Position numbers and translations under genes: made by a program. Below, piece after piece: positions 53,770 through 63,689 of a stretch of DNA of 64,000 nt (position 1 is the stretch's first letter; each line of letters starts with the position of its first letter). The DNA is taken from assembly GCA_014529385.2 (NCBI GenBank), contig CM043942.1, positions 49,486,274 to 49,550,273 of the forward strand. The letters are read 5' to 3'. This stretch comes from Adiantum capillus-veneris (lineage: Eukaryota; Streptophyta; Polypodiopsida; Polypodiales; Pteridaceae). A model generated the notes under the pieces. The model saw only the letters and a program-made list of their open reading frames with translations. It made no database searches and was not told where the DNA came from.

Positions 53770-55702
53770 TTCTATTTGCTACTGCTGGAGACAACTGCCT
53801 GTCCATTGTGCCAAGTCCATTCAGGTTCTGCAGCTTTCTGAACAATCTGTCTTTGAAAGCTGGAACCAATTGCAACAACTGATCCAAAGATAATTGAAGA
53901 GGTGAGCTAATAAGTATTTCAAACCAGTCCTTATCCTGTTTATTCTCCACCTCCTTACTCCCATTATTCTGCTCTTGCTTCTCATTTGGGTCATCCTCAA
54001 CATCCACCTGCTTTGCCTGTTGTTTAGCAATCCTTTTTGTAACCTGATCTCTTACCCCTTTTTGCTCCTTCCAATCCAAAGGTGCTTTATCCTTAGACCT
54101 AGTCACTGCTAGAACTTCAACATGATCCTCCTGCACACATTGGTTACTGTCACAAGCCCATTGATGTTCCTCTTCATTCCCTTGCTGCTCCTGTTCTTGG
54201 TCAGTATCTTGAATCTGCTCATCCTGAGAAAACACATCAAACAAGATTACATTTGCCTGAGCTGCTGGCTGATTTTGCTGCTGCTGCTGTTGCTGTTGCT
54301 GCTGTTGCTGATTTCCAGGTTGATTGGGCTGATTATATCTCACAATGGGCATTCCCCTTTCTTCCCTATGCTTCACCCATAAAGCACAATTGGGACCTAC
54401 CCAGTGATCTGGTGCACCACAGTACACACAGGGTCTCCTATTATTATTGTTCTCCTGCTCTCTCCAAGGAGGTCTAGGAGGTCTTGCCCTCTGAAATGGT
54501 GGTCTTCCCCTAAATGGTACTGCTTGATTGGCTCCAACTTCTGGTCTTCCTCTTCCTATGTTAGGTGCTGTCTGCCCTCTATTCTTTGGATTGTACCAAC
54601 AGCTAGCAGTGTTATGTCCATCCCTTTCACAAATGTGACAATACACTTTTTCTTTAGGTGCTACAACAGAATAACCAAACTTTTTAAGTTTTCCTACCAA
54701 ATCTTGCTCAATGCTCTGCTTTTGCTTGACTTTCTTCTTCTTACTGCTCTGTTTCTTCTTTCTTTTTTCTGTTTCCTCATCACTGTCTGATGGTGAGTTT
54801 GAATCTGAGTTCCCACTGGAATCTGTCTCTTCAGATGCTTCTTCTGAATCTGAGTCACTGTCTTCTTTTCCTTTTGCCTTGGTCATGCCAAGTCTCTTCT
54901 CCACCCTTGCAGCAGCAGTAACAAGGTCATCCAGACCTCCAGCAATATCAATGCTAGCTACTGCTCCCTTTAAGATGCTTCTCAATCCTTTCAAAAAATA
55001 ACCTGCTAACATTTCATTAGTGGGTCTTTCATTCCCCTGCAATCTTTCTACTAAAATTCTGAACTTCTGTGCATAGTCTTCAACCAGCATCTTATTTTGC
55101 TTAATGTCTCTGAGTTTTCTCAGGACATCAGTCGGAGTCTTCTCCTTTCTAAATCTCTGCAGAAATGCCTGCTTCAAAGCATTATAAGTAGCAAAATGTG
55201 CAATGCCATATTGGCTGAACCAACTCATGGCCTTTCCTTCCAATGTGGCAGCAAACTGTTCCATCTTAACTCCATCAGCATACATCACCTGATAGCCACT
55301 TGCCTGCCACTTAGTTTCAAACTGTGCCACATGACAGTCAGCATCTTCCTTACTCCCTGCTCTAAACTTGGCTGCCTTGACCTTTGGGTTGGGTGGTGGT
55401 TGAGCCATTGGAATGGGTTGTGGTGGTCTCCTAGGTCTTTGCATGGTAGCCCCCTGAAGTGGGTCAAACTGGATCCTTCTCCTGGTGGTTCTTCCTGCCA
55501 GGAATAAAGCTCCAATAAATTGCCTCACTCTCTCTTCTCCTGCTGCTCCTGATCCTACCCCTCCTTGGTCTACAGGTTGCTGCCCCTGAGCATCGGGTGA
55601 TTGCTGATTGTCATGATCATAGTTAAATGGATCAATGTTTCCATCCTGTGCTTGAGCCCTTGTGTAGTACACTCTTCCTACTCTCCTGTCTCCCTCTGAC
55701 AT
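53699..55702 (-). CDS. gag: Gag of Athila-like element
   Basis: 667 codons, intact. Start ATG 55702 is only about 25 bp after the PBS region, the first in the transcript. Residues about 115-250: capsid domain (CHVAQFETKWQASGYQVMYADGVKMEQFAATLEGKAMSWF, LVEDYAQKFRILVERL). About 280-330: acidic Ser-rich, then KKKQSSKKKKVKQK. Knuckles CHICERDGHNTASC and CVYCGAPDHWVGPNC (the second with a five-residue H-C spacing). Then a run of 12 glutamines, acidic linker, and C-terminus overlapping pro. Confidence 0.93.
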   Translation of the reverse strand: MSEGDRRVGRVYYTRAQAQDGNIDPFNYDHDNQQSPDAQGQQPVDQGGVGSGAAGEERVRQFIGALFLAGRTTRRRIQFDPLQGATMQRPRRPPQPIPMAQPPPNPKVKAAKFRAGSKEDADCHVAQFETKWQASGYQVMYADGVKMEQFAATLEGKAMSWFSQYGIAHFATYNALKQAFLQRFRKEKTPTDVLRKLRDIKQNKMLVEDYAQKFRILVERLQGNERPTNEMLAGYFLKGLRSILKGAVASIDIAGGLDDLVTAAARVEKRLGMTKAKGKEDSDSDSEEASEETDSSGNSDSNSPSDSDEETEKRKKKQSSKKKKVKQKQSIEQDLVGKLKKFGYSVVAPKEKVYCHICERDGHNTASCWYNPKNRGQTAPNIGRGRPEVGANQAVPFRGRPPFQRARPPRPPWREQENNNNRRPCVYCGAPDHWVGPNCALWVKHREERGMPIVRYNQPNQPGNQQQQQQQQQQQQNQPAAQANVILFDVFSQDEQIQDTDQEQEQQGNEEEHQWACDSNQCVQEDHVEVLAVTRSKDKAPLDWKEQKGVRDQVTKRIAKQQAKQVDVEDDPNEKQEQNNGSKEVENKQDKDWFEILISSPLQLSLDQLLQLVPAFKDRLFRKLQNLNGLGTMDRQLSPAVANRIDPADVDFVVPVIKVRTLSWRKF

Positions 55703-55725
55703 ACATCATTACTTGAAAATAAACG

Positions 55726-55746
55726 TTAACCCAGTGGATCGCCAAA
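55726..55746 (-). other. Putative primer-binding site of Athila-like element
   Basis: On the minus strand TTGGCGATCCACTGGGTTAAC follows the LTR end three bases downstream. It begins TGG as expected for a tRNA CCA end, but I cannot assign the tRNA. Confidence 0.6.
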
Positions 55747-55748
55747 TG

Positions 55749-56129
55749 TGTTGTGGGTTAGGTCAACACATGAACATCATACACAGCAAGAATAACCATC
55801 TACTCCACCATACTTCATCAACAACAATTCAGACACAGTAAACATAACTACTCAAAGAATATCAGAGTAAGCAGAGACAATACACTGAATAGTTGCTGCA
55901 CTGCACCATCATCATCACATTCATATCAGAGAACAGATACATCGTGCGCAGATACATTCCCCACTTATATAGATAAATCCGACTTAACTACCCAGTCACA
56001 AGACATTCAGCAGACTGCAACTGAAAGACAGTTACATCCGACTTAGCAAAATACAGCTCAGTAAATATCCGATAAGTCAAAATCCGACTTAGCTATTCAG
56101 AGTCAGTTTCTAACATGTGCCTCTCAACA
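55749..56129 (-). repeat. 5' LTR of Athila-like element
   Basis: 381 bp, same ends as the 3' LTR; visible differences are CATTCAT for CATTCTT and GACAGTT for GACATTT. Short LTR for an Athila-like element. No clear TATA box was picked out by eye. Confidence 0.95.
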
Positions 56130-56279
56130 CTCCGCGAAGGTGAGCGTAGGGTGGTGAGTGACACACCCTTGCTCTCTTGAGCTTGCTAGATTAGTCTGGT
56201 TGTGTGCTTGCAGCCATTTGTGGCTCGCACACAGTGTACGGCAAGTCCCTTTTTTTGACACGTTCAATAGATGCACACA
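56130..56279 (+). repeat. LTR 1, right part
   Basis: Continuation of the LTR begun at 46744, after the CTCCG duplication. Ends ATGCACACA, followed by ATTTTGGC, the first bases of a PBS, which then joins LTR 2 directly. Confidence 0.85.
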
Positions 56280-56287
56280 ATTTTGGC

Positions 56288-56553
56288 TCCTTACAGACAC
56301 CCTATCACCTTCAATGGATGTCTTATCCTTAATTGATTGAGTCATGGACCGGGCTTGTCGTTCCAAAAGGAAAAGGGTAAGAGTGATCGCCGATGAGAGG
56401 CGCACTCTAACAAGAACATTCAAGGGTTAGCTGGCTAAGCATGGGCGCCCAAGTGTGAATGAGGCGAGCTCATATAAGAGTCACCTAAACCTAAAAATCA
56501 CTCACTCTATCATCTGTGCAATTGAAGAGTTCTCTTGCTCCATCTCCATCTTC

Positions 56554-56590
<37 letters not shown>

Positions 56591-56863
56591 CGAGAGAGAG
56601 AGAGAGAGAGAGATAGAGAGAGAGAGAGTGATCGAGCATTGCGATGGCATGGCGGCAGCAAGGCGGTTGAGCGTGGCACGGCAAGAGCTCCCTCTTCTTC
56701 GTGGCGAGGAATCCTCCACGAAGGCGAGCGTAGGGTGGTGAGTGACACACCCTTGCTCTCTTGAGCTTGCTAGATTAGTCTGGTTGTGTGCTTGCAGCCA
56801 TATGTGGCTCGCACACAATGTACGGAAAGTCCCTTTCTTTGACACGTGCAATCGATGCGCACA
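56288..56863 (+). repeat. LTR 2, lacking its first bases
   Basis: TCCTTACAGACACCCTATC corresponds to LTR 1 from its seventh base. It has TATAAGAG at 56473-56480, (GT)n(GA)n at 56554-56628, and ends GATGCGCACA. Followed by a PBS start. It is adjacent to LTR 1 with only eight internal bases between, so the internal region of an intervening element copy has been lost. Confidence 0.82.
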
Positions 56864-56867
56864 TTTT

Positions 56868-56878
56868 TGGCACCGTTG
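56868..56878 (+). other. Primer-binding site, split
   Basis: TGGCACCGTTG, the first 11 bases of the PBS seen at 41521-41539; the continuation (GCCAGGGAAAT) is found 2.2 kb away at about 59107. Confidence 0.75.
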
Positions 56879-58082
56879 GTGCAGCTAAAGTTGGTCCAAG
56901 CTAGGAAGTGGTCTATGCCAGGCAAGGGCAGCACCAGAGTGCAGTGCAGAAGGCTAGGGCAGGTACCAAAGCCCTAGGCAGCCCAAGGATAGCGGAGGTG
57001 TATGCTTGAAGCGGTTTTTTAGGACAAAGGCGTGCTGCAAAGAGCCAAGGAGGTTGGTAGCCTTCTGTGCCCAAGATGTCGGTTTTTTGTGCTATAGTGT
57101 AGTGATCAGTGTGCTCTAGAAGCCGGTCTAGACGGCTCGTCAAATGGAGCCCTGGTGCTCAAGATATTGCAGTTTAAAGAAAGAGTGTGTTGCAGATCCC
57201 CGACGGGCAAGGCAACTGGGCACAGGTGGCCCGGGCTGATGTCAGTGTATACATGTGTAGTGCTCAAGTTATGGAGCATGCCGGTCTTCTCGGATCGCAG
57301 ATCGGAGCTACGGTGAGCAAGATATCAGCTGTCAAAGTTTGGACGGGGGCCGGATCTGGGGCGGTTTGGCCGCACTGGAAAATGTGCTTGCGGTGATTTT
57401 TTGGGCATCGCCAGGGTTTGCAGAGTTGGTATGCAGCATATGGGACATGCGGGAAGAGACGGCGTGCCATTCCAAGGTCGGAGCGCGGAGAAATGGCCAG
57501 TCGAAGTTGGAAGTGGACAATGGAGGTGTAGCTACAAATGATTTTTTTTCATTTTGGAGTCCATGTTCGAGGACGCAGTGTGGTCGAAATGCCAAGCCAG
57601 GGTGAGGGATGGAAGCCTGGAATGCAGACTTTTGGTGGGATTTGATGACCGGAGTAGTGGGTTTTTGAGCAGAGAATGGTCAGGGTGTGAAGGGAGATGA
57701 TAAAAATCAAGTTTTCATTGTGTTCAAGCAAACTTTCCAAGTCCATTGGGTGGAGCTGATGAGTAGATGCCACGTGGCCCACTTAAACCCACATGCGCTC
57801 TGCGGTCGTCCGATGGCGGGGTACTTAAGCTAAGGCATTGGCCCATTCAAAGGCATGGAGGTGAGCCCCTTTGGAGCTCCATGGTCTGGTGGTTATGGCG
57901 CAAGGCGAAGGCGGTGCCAGGGGCGTAGCGCTGGGCGAAATGCCGACGGTTTTGGTGGCGGTTGAGGGAGTGGGGCGTCGACGCAGTGAGGCGCCCGCCA
58001 GTGGACAGCTAACTATGATGACGTGTCACGCTCGACTTAGGGGTGGTCCCGCGGCCCCAATATTTTAAAGCAGGAGAGAAGG

Positions 58083-58106
58083 GGCAATAGCGACACCGCT
58101 ATTGCC
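58083..58106. repeat. Hairpin, 10-bp arms
   Basis: GGCAATAGCG, four bases ACAC, then CGCTATTGCC: perfect arms. Just left of an AGAGG-rich stretch. Confidence 0.85.
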
Positions 58107-58386
58107 TCCCCCTCTCGATTAAGAGGAAGGTCCCGCAAGGGTTGAGTATAGAGAGAGAGGAAAGACCATCCGGGGAAAGTAAAAAGGACAAACCAAGGCA
58201 AGGGAATCCGGGCAAGCAAAAGTTGAAGGAGGGCCAAGTGAATAAAGCAAGGGCAAGGTAAGGCTGGACTAAAGTGGCAAAAGAGGAGTCGGTTAGAGAG
58301 GATAAGTCAAAGTCAAAGCATAAAGGGCAGTGCAAGGTTGAGGCCATAGGGTAAAAGATAAAAAATAAAAAATGAAGAGCCTAGGG

Positions 58387-58410
58387 GGCAATAGCGACGT
58401 CGCTAATGCC
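58387..58410. repeat. Related palindrome
   Basis: GGCAATAGCGAC and GTCGCTAATGCC, one mismatch pair between arms. Same motif as 58083-58106, 304 bp away. Confidence 0.82.
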
Positions 58411-58539
58411 CCCCCCCAAAGAGCAAAAGAGAGAAAGAGAGCAGATGGAAAAAGGCGGTGCCCCCTTCCCAAGAGATACCAAAAAAAGGTGCCACATGGA
58501 CCAATTAGAGGGCAATTTCCCAAATTGAACCCCCCACCC

Positions 58540-58547
58540 TATAAAAG
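58540..58547 (+). promoter_or_regulatory. TATA box in the 2.2-kb insert
   Basis: TATAAAAG after a CCCCCCACCC stretch, a good plant TATA context. A 142-codon ORF at 58589-59017 follows but starts with a non-ATG codon and has no recognisable content. Confidence 0.5.
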
Positions 58548-59104
58548 TCAAAAAATTATCAAAGTAGGGGCTTCTTCTTAGTTTTTTCTTGGCTTATGGA
58601 GCCTGTTTGAAGCCTGCAAAGTGGAGCTCTTGGACAGAGGAGTGTGCCTGTCAAAGCCCTTTGCATTTTCCTTGTGTAAATGGCCATGGTGATGGCAGGG
58701 TGAGTTTGTACATGTGTTTTGTGGAGTGTGGTCGAGCCGTTGTTGCCTCCCTTGCTGTTGTTTCCCCTTCCCCCCTTCTCTTTCTCCTGCTTTCATGGTT
58801 CTCCTCGGTGCCGGATGTGTGGAAGTGTGTGCCCCCCCGGACCGACGGTGTGTTGTGTGAGGGAGTGAGATTGAGTTGTTGTGCGCGTGTAAGGGTGGAG
58901 ACAGGCCATGGCAACAAGTGTGCATCGTATGGTGGTTTTGTGGAAGTGTGTGAGCAGTGGAAATCGAGCAGGCGGTGGTCTGCTAGTGTGAGTTGTGTGT
59001 TTGAAGGTGTTTTCTAAGAGGATAGGGGTGTTGTGAATACCCTAAGCTATAGAGAGGCCCTTTTGTTTGTGCTGGGTGTGTTCCCCCATTCTCCCTCTCC
59101 ACCA

Positions 59105-60275
59105 TTGCCAGGGAAATGCCTTGCACTAAGCTCGAATAGCACTCTATGTTGCTTTGTGGTGCAATGTGAAATGTAGGAAAGGTAGAAAAAGAAAGTGTGT
59201 GGCTGTGGAGAAGGATTTGTGAAGTTTGTTTTTGCTACAGTGTACTGTTTTCTGTTAATAAAGTGTTAGTTTTTTGTTGCAATGTATTGTTTTCTATTCA
59301 TAAGGTGTTAGCTTTAAGGTATGAGATCTATAATGTTAGATCTGTAAGGTACAATAAGTAGATATGTTAGTTAATTAGTTGTTGTAGTACTATAAGAGTA
59401 GCTTTGTTAGTTGCAAGTAGGTAGGTTAGGTGTGTGTGTGCTCGCGCACGCAACACGGCCGCGACGACCTTATCAAAAAAAAAAAAATTAAAAAATATAT
59501 ATATTTTTTAAAAAAATGTAGGACCGAGATCGGGAACATTTCCTAAGCCCAAGCCCAAGGCCACACTCAGGCTCAGGCTCAAGCCTCAGTCACCCTTTGA
59601 AATTACTTATTTTAGCCTCACGCCTACGTAAAATTCAACCCATTTGAGGACCTTCGGAGCTTCGGGTGACCAAACGCTGTGCTATAAAGCACACCACAAC
59701 TCTCTGAGCGATACGCTCGTTTTGAGCTATCACACGCTCTAATTCAAAAACCGATTGTAAAGAGATATTATAAAACATCAAAAAACAAGTGAAAATGGAG
59801 TGCAAAACGCCCAAAAAATCAAACGGTTAACCTTCGAGGGTATTCGCCGATGCTTGTAGGGTGCCAAAGGCACATGCATCTGCGCTCTAGTCGTGTTCTA
59901 AAATCCAAGCAACTAGCGAGCATTTTGACTTATGGGAGTTCTCAATACCCACCTACCTTAGGTTCTGGGCCCTGAACGGGAACCCAAGGTAGTACCACCA
60001 AGGACCAACATATTGCGTATAGTGACTCTTCCTCTCACTACGACATCATGGAGGGTTACCCAATGCCTAATCCTGATAGCTCAATCCAAGACATGTATGC
60101 CATGGGCCCACGGTCCCTGCCGAACATGCTTACCCGCTTGAAGGAAACCTTTAGTAGAGCCACTCGCTTTGAATATGGAGCTAACGATGTAAATGAGGGG
60201 GGCGGGGAAGTAAATTCGCCATTCATGACCAACGTAGACCTCACGTTGTCATGCCATGGCATGTACATAGTGTGA
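59105..60275 (+). pseudogene. gag: Leader and Gag start of the right-hand copy
   Basis: 59105-59880 is the inverted counterpart of the leader at 40705-41520, including GT runs and the poly-A stretch near 59475-59510. From about 59870 Gag-like sequence begins, and 60048-60245 encodes MEGYPMPNPDSSIQDMYAMGP and LKETFSRATRFEYGANDVNEGGGEVNSPFM, matching the minus-strand Gag start. Homology stops near 60245. The upstream part has stops, so this is a pseudogene. Confidence 0.75.
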
Positions 60276-60552
60276 AATAAAACATTCACCTCACTCTTGA
60301 TACTTCTCGATGTATGCAAATAAAAGCAATCATGTACATATTGTGATATATGTTGAAGCGTCTACTGCGGTCATTATCATGTACATATCTATCCGGGGAC
60401 CCTGGATGCGGCGCATTTGCATGCTTTTCCACTTGATAAGATGCTTAATTTGGTTTTACAATGTATATATTCCAAGTGTTTCATGGTGGCACACTCATCT
60501 CGCCTATAAAGATTAATGCGGGTAAAAATTGCCAAAAATAGCAGCTAACAGG
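60276..60552. other. Unassigned spacer
   Basis: AT-rich, repeats of 'catgtacata'. No feature recognised. It separates the gag fragment from the next LTR. Confidence 0.5.
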
Positions 60553-61432
60553 TGTCGTTGCAAAATTGCATCGAAAGTTACCCAGAATGGTATATTGATG
60601 TAAAATGATGCTTTTTATGCTTATGCGAGTGATCCCACAAATCTAGGGATTTTTCTGACTCCGTTTGGGATTTTTCGCATGAAAAATGACATTTTTTGGG
60701 TAAAAAATGAGCTAAAAATGGCTTAGTTTTGGACTAAAATGGAAAAATGGCCTAAAAATTGACACATCAGCTGAAAATGCCGTGGGGAAGAGAGAGAGGG
60801 CTGCTTTTTACAAAGAAAAAACCATCAATTTTTCTCTACTGTGTAATAGCTTCCATGGTTGCCCAATCTATGTGTGTTGCAGTCCCGCCTCTTCGCAATC
60901 TTGTAACTGAGCTTGTGAGGGAGTGAATTAGGGTTTCCCCTTATCAAAATGGTGTTTGGGCTTCAATATAGAAGCTCTTAAATCTCTTCAAAATCAAAAC
61001 ATGGTCACCAAGAAGGTGGAAGCTTGAGAATTCCTTTCAACTATTTGATACTACGACTATGTAATTGGGGGCGAGGCTACATGATACCATGAAAGAGGTT
61101 TGGGTTTTGATTGGGAATTGTGCTTGTATGAGCATTGAGGTTTCATGGTTGAAACATTAATGTTTTGCAATGGTCTTTTTAAGTGATATTGAATGTGATT
61201 TGATGATCCTCTCATCATACTCTCGACTACGAAAACAAGCAATTTTCAAGCACGATAGGAGAGAGGGTTTGTGACTTTGCTATCACGAACGCTCTTAGAT
61301 TCTCTGTCACCCTTAGAAAGAGGTTTGGTGATTCTCCACAAACGCTTTCCTGCAAAGGTTTTATGAATCTCATCACGAACTCTCACAGTCAGGGTTCTTC
61401 ACCTTCCCTGCTAGACCACACACTTTCCGACA
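60553..61432 (+). repeat. 5' LTR of second FLDD-lineage element
   Basis: 880 bp from TGTCGTTGC to CTTTCCGACA. Shares TGTC...GACA ends and the final CTTCCCTG-TAGACC phrase with the LTR ending at 24403, but is shorter. Followed by a PBS-like sequence and a Gag of the expected lineage. Confidence 0.68.
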
Positions 61433-61436
61433 TTTC

Positions 61437-61455
61437 TGGTGAACCCGACGTGAAG
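61437..61455 (+). other. Putative primer-binding site
   Basis: TGGTGAACCCGACGTGAAG, four bases after the LTR end. It begins with TGG; the primer tRNA is not identified. Confidence 0.55.
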
Positions 61456-61515
61456 CAGCTAGGGTGGGGGTTCAAATACTTGTTTTGAAAGGTTTAATTA
61501 CAAATAATTAAAGCT

Positions 61516-62690
61516 ATGGATCAGCAAGAGGAACAAGGCATGAGTTTTGATCAAGGAACAATGCAAATGTTTCAAGCATTCGCCATGTTTATGCAACAAC
61601 AACAGGCTGCAGAAAGAAGGGAGGTGTCAGCAACCAAAGCCCTTCAAGCTATTGTGAACAAAATGGACAAATGATGTCACAAAGTTTCTTCGTGGTTATG
61701 TAAAGGAGATGGAGCTACAACGAGTTCCAGAGGTGGACATGATTCGTAGTTTTGAGCTTGTTGTGGTCCCTAAGATTAGAGACCATGTAAGGGGAATCAG
61801 GGAGGAGCGTGGAGAAGGTTGGGAGCAATTCAAATTAGCCCTAAAAGAGGAATACTTCATGGAGGACTCTGAAAGGGTTACAAAAAGGACCTTCTTGGAA
61901 TGGGTTGCAAAGCCAAGAGAAGGACTTTCCATCACCGAACTGTTGAGAGTTTGAGCGACGCTATGCTCAACTGTCAGGAACAGAGCAGGCTACTTTGGAT
62001 AGTGAAAAGACCGAATTGTTCCTTCAAGTTGCTGGTCATGAGCTCCAAGAAAAGCTAGAGCTACTCCTTGAAGATAAGAATACAGAACAGGGTCTAAAGG
62101 CTGAGTGGAAAGAGGTTGAAGACGCAGTCTCATTTCTTGCTAAGAGACAACGTTGTAGGGACAAGATGGTGGTGAATGGTACTACCTCTCCTCCTAGCAC
62201 GTCAAAGATTCCACCAAAGCCTACTACTGTAATTCCAAAAGGTGATAATTCAATGCTTGATGAGCTTGTTAAGGGCATGCAAGAAATGAAGTTAAAAGCT
62301 AACAAGGCTTGAAGAAAAAGGACAACCTGCTATTCTGTAGGACAAAAATCCCAAAGCAAAGAAGGATTTGTGCATAGATACATATGGTGTGATGGCACGG
62401 ACCATGGCAGAAGGGATTGTGATAGCTTTAGTGACGCCTTAAAAAGAGATCTTGTGTTTTTTTAAGGATGGCAAGATCCATCTGTGGGAGACAGGTATGC
62501 CGTTAGGAACTAACTTTGGAAAAGGAGGTATGCAGAAGTTAGTGGAGGATATGGCAACTAGTCATGCTATTTCTGCAGTGGAGGCAGCATGCTACCTATG
62601 GGGTAAAGATAGAGCTAATTCCAAAGAAAGTGCTAAAGTATACTCCAGATGATTTTGAGGAGGTTGACAACTTGGGGCCATATACAGTAG
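61516..62690 (+). pseudogene. gag: Gag of second FLDD-lineage element
   Basis: Starts MDQQEEQGMSFDQGTMQMFQ with a Gln-rich coil (QQQQAAERREV). After a stop at about 61672, the next frame has FLRGYVKEMELQRVPEVDMIRSFELVVVPKIRDHV. A further frame follows with FERRYAQLSGTEQATLDSEKTELFLQVAGHELQEKLELLLEDKNTEQG. Near 62380 a zinc knuckle reads YIWCDGTDHGRRDC, its first Cys changed to Tyr. Then FFKDGKIHLWETG and TNFGKGGMQKLVEDM. At least three frame breaks. Pol is absent. Confidence 0.75.
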
Positions 62691-62714
62691 CCTCAGCACT
62701 ACAACATAACATCA

Positions 62715-62950
62715 AGATATCGACGGCCGTACCTTTCCACGCGGTTATCGACGTACTTGCAGCCCGTCGATATATGCGTCGATATGCGCGTGGAAATACA
62801 CGTGGAAAGGCATACTTTACCACGCGTATATCGACGGATATTACCACGAGTATATCGACGCAAAAAATTGGGGGGAAAAATAGAAATCCGCGTGCAGGCG
62901 GCCATTTTCGCCTGCGACGCGCTCAGATCTCTTGGCAAAAACCTGTTGCG
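62715..62950. repeat. CpG-rich inverted-repeat cluster
   Basis: TATCGACG or its inverse appears six times and CCACGCG/CGCGTGG several times in 150 bp. GTCGATAT-GCGCGTGG (62778-62791) pairs with CCACGCGTATATCGAC (62820-62835). A separate hairpin GCAGGCG...CGCCTGC lies at 62894-62915. CpG density is far above that of the surrounding transposons. No gene. Confidence 0.75.
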
Positions 62951-63004
62951 CAGGTATTATGAAACTCCCCCCCCCCCCCAAACCCATCTCTCTCTCTATC
63001 TACA

Positions 63005-63006
<2 letters not shown>

Positions 63007-63042
<36 letters not shown>

Positions 63043-63045
63043 GAA

Positions 63046-63133
<88 letters not shown>

Positions 63134-63148
63134 GTGTGTGTGTAGGAA

Positions 63149-63186
<38 letters not shown>
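63007..63186. repeat. (GT)n(GA)n compound microsatellites
   Basis: GT run 63007-63040, GA runs 63047-63131 and 63151-63186, separated by GGTGTGTGTGTGTAGGAAAGG. ORFs across it are artefacts. Confidence 0.95.
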
Positions 63187-63189
<3 letters not shown>

Positions 63190-63424
63190 TATGCGTAGGA
63201 AATTAAAATTAAAGAAAGAGAAATTAAAGAGAGAAATGAAATGAAATTTTATATTAACGTCTTCAAAAGGCCAAAGTGACCTATGCGACCAAAAAGTTAC
63301 AATATGGTGGATTTGATACAAAGTCAGCGTAACAAGATGACCAAATGACAAAATAAAATATTATGGAATCCTAAACTACTGGGTGTGGACTAAGCAGTTA
63401 AAACAAGTAGCTGGGATAGGTAGA

Positions 63425-63648
63425 TTATAGGAGATCTAGCATCAGTCGCTGGCGGATCTCATCAATCTCCTCCATGGTCAGTAGTTTGACCGGGCGTTGT
63501 GCATGTCGAGCCAAAGTGACCTGGATCCTCTGATGCAGCCTCTGTTGATGCTGTGTAGTCCTCCGCAGTCGTGGGCATCTGGATCTCCCTAGCTCAGTCG
63601 CTTGTTCGATCAGTATGCATCTGGTGTAAAGCGACGAGCGCTGTTGTG

Positions 63649-63660
<12 letters not shown>
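63425..63660 (-). CDS. Short unrecognised ORF end
   Basis: Minus-strand open stretch of about 70 codons after a GA microsatellite (63650-63684): YTRCILIEQATELGRSRCPRLRRTTQHQQRLHQRIQVTLARHAQRPVKLLTMEEIDEIRQRLMLDLL. It is Arg/Gln-rich and probably helical. No family recognised; it could be chance. Confidence 0.2.

Positions 63661-63685
<25 letters not shown>

Positions 63686-63689
<4 letters not shown>

Larger units (their letters stand above)
47242..56129 (-). mobile_element. Nearly intact Athila-like Ty3/gypsy element, 8888 bp
   Basis: Bounded by 381-bp LTRs (47242-47622 and 55749-56129) that I see differing at about two positions, and by the exact 5-bp target duplication CTCCG (47237-47241 and 56130-56134). 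Coding on the minus strand: gag, pro-pol, and a third ORF in the position of an envelope-like gene. RT box FVDDFSVFG and third-ORF position point to the Athila side of Tat/Athila. Inserted in the LTR of another element. It has few disabling changes, so it is the youngest full element here. Confidence 0.95.
56877..59104. mobile_element. 2.2-kb insertion in the PBS
   Basis: Sequence absent from the inverted relative at 41520-41540. It begins near TGGTGCAGC and ends near CTCTCCACCA. A one-mismatch 5-bp flank (CGTTG and CATTG) is a possible target duplication. G-rich, with several short ORFs but none of recognised type. It carries two similar hairpins (58083-58106 and 58387-58410) and a TATA box at 58540. 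It may be a solo LTR or a non-autonomous element. Confidence 0.6.

Noticed and set aside
54122-55001. Plus-strand ORFs rich in Leu/Phe over 53610-55507 that look like membrane proteins
   Set aside because: They are antisense to the intact gag of the Athila-like element; complement of its Lys/Gln/Asp codons gives Leu/Phe/Val.
58589-59017. 142-codon ORF after a TATA box
   Set aside because: Non-ATG start, Cys/Val-rich composition expected from G/T-rich DNA, no domain.
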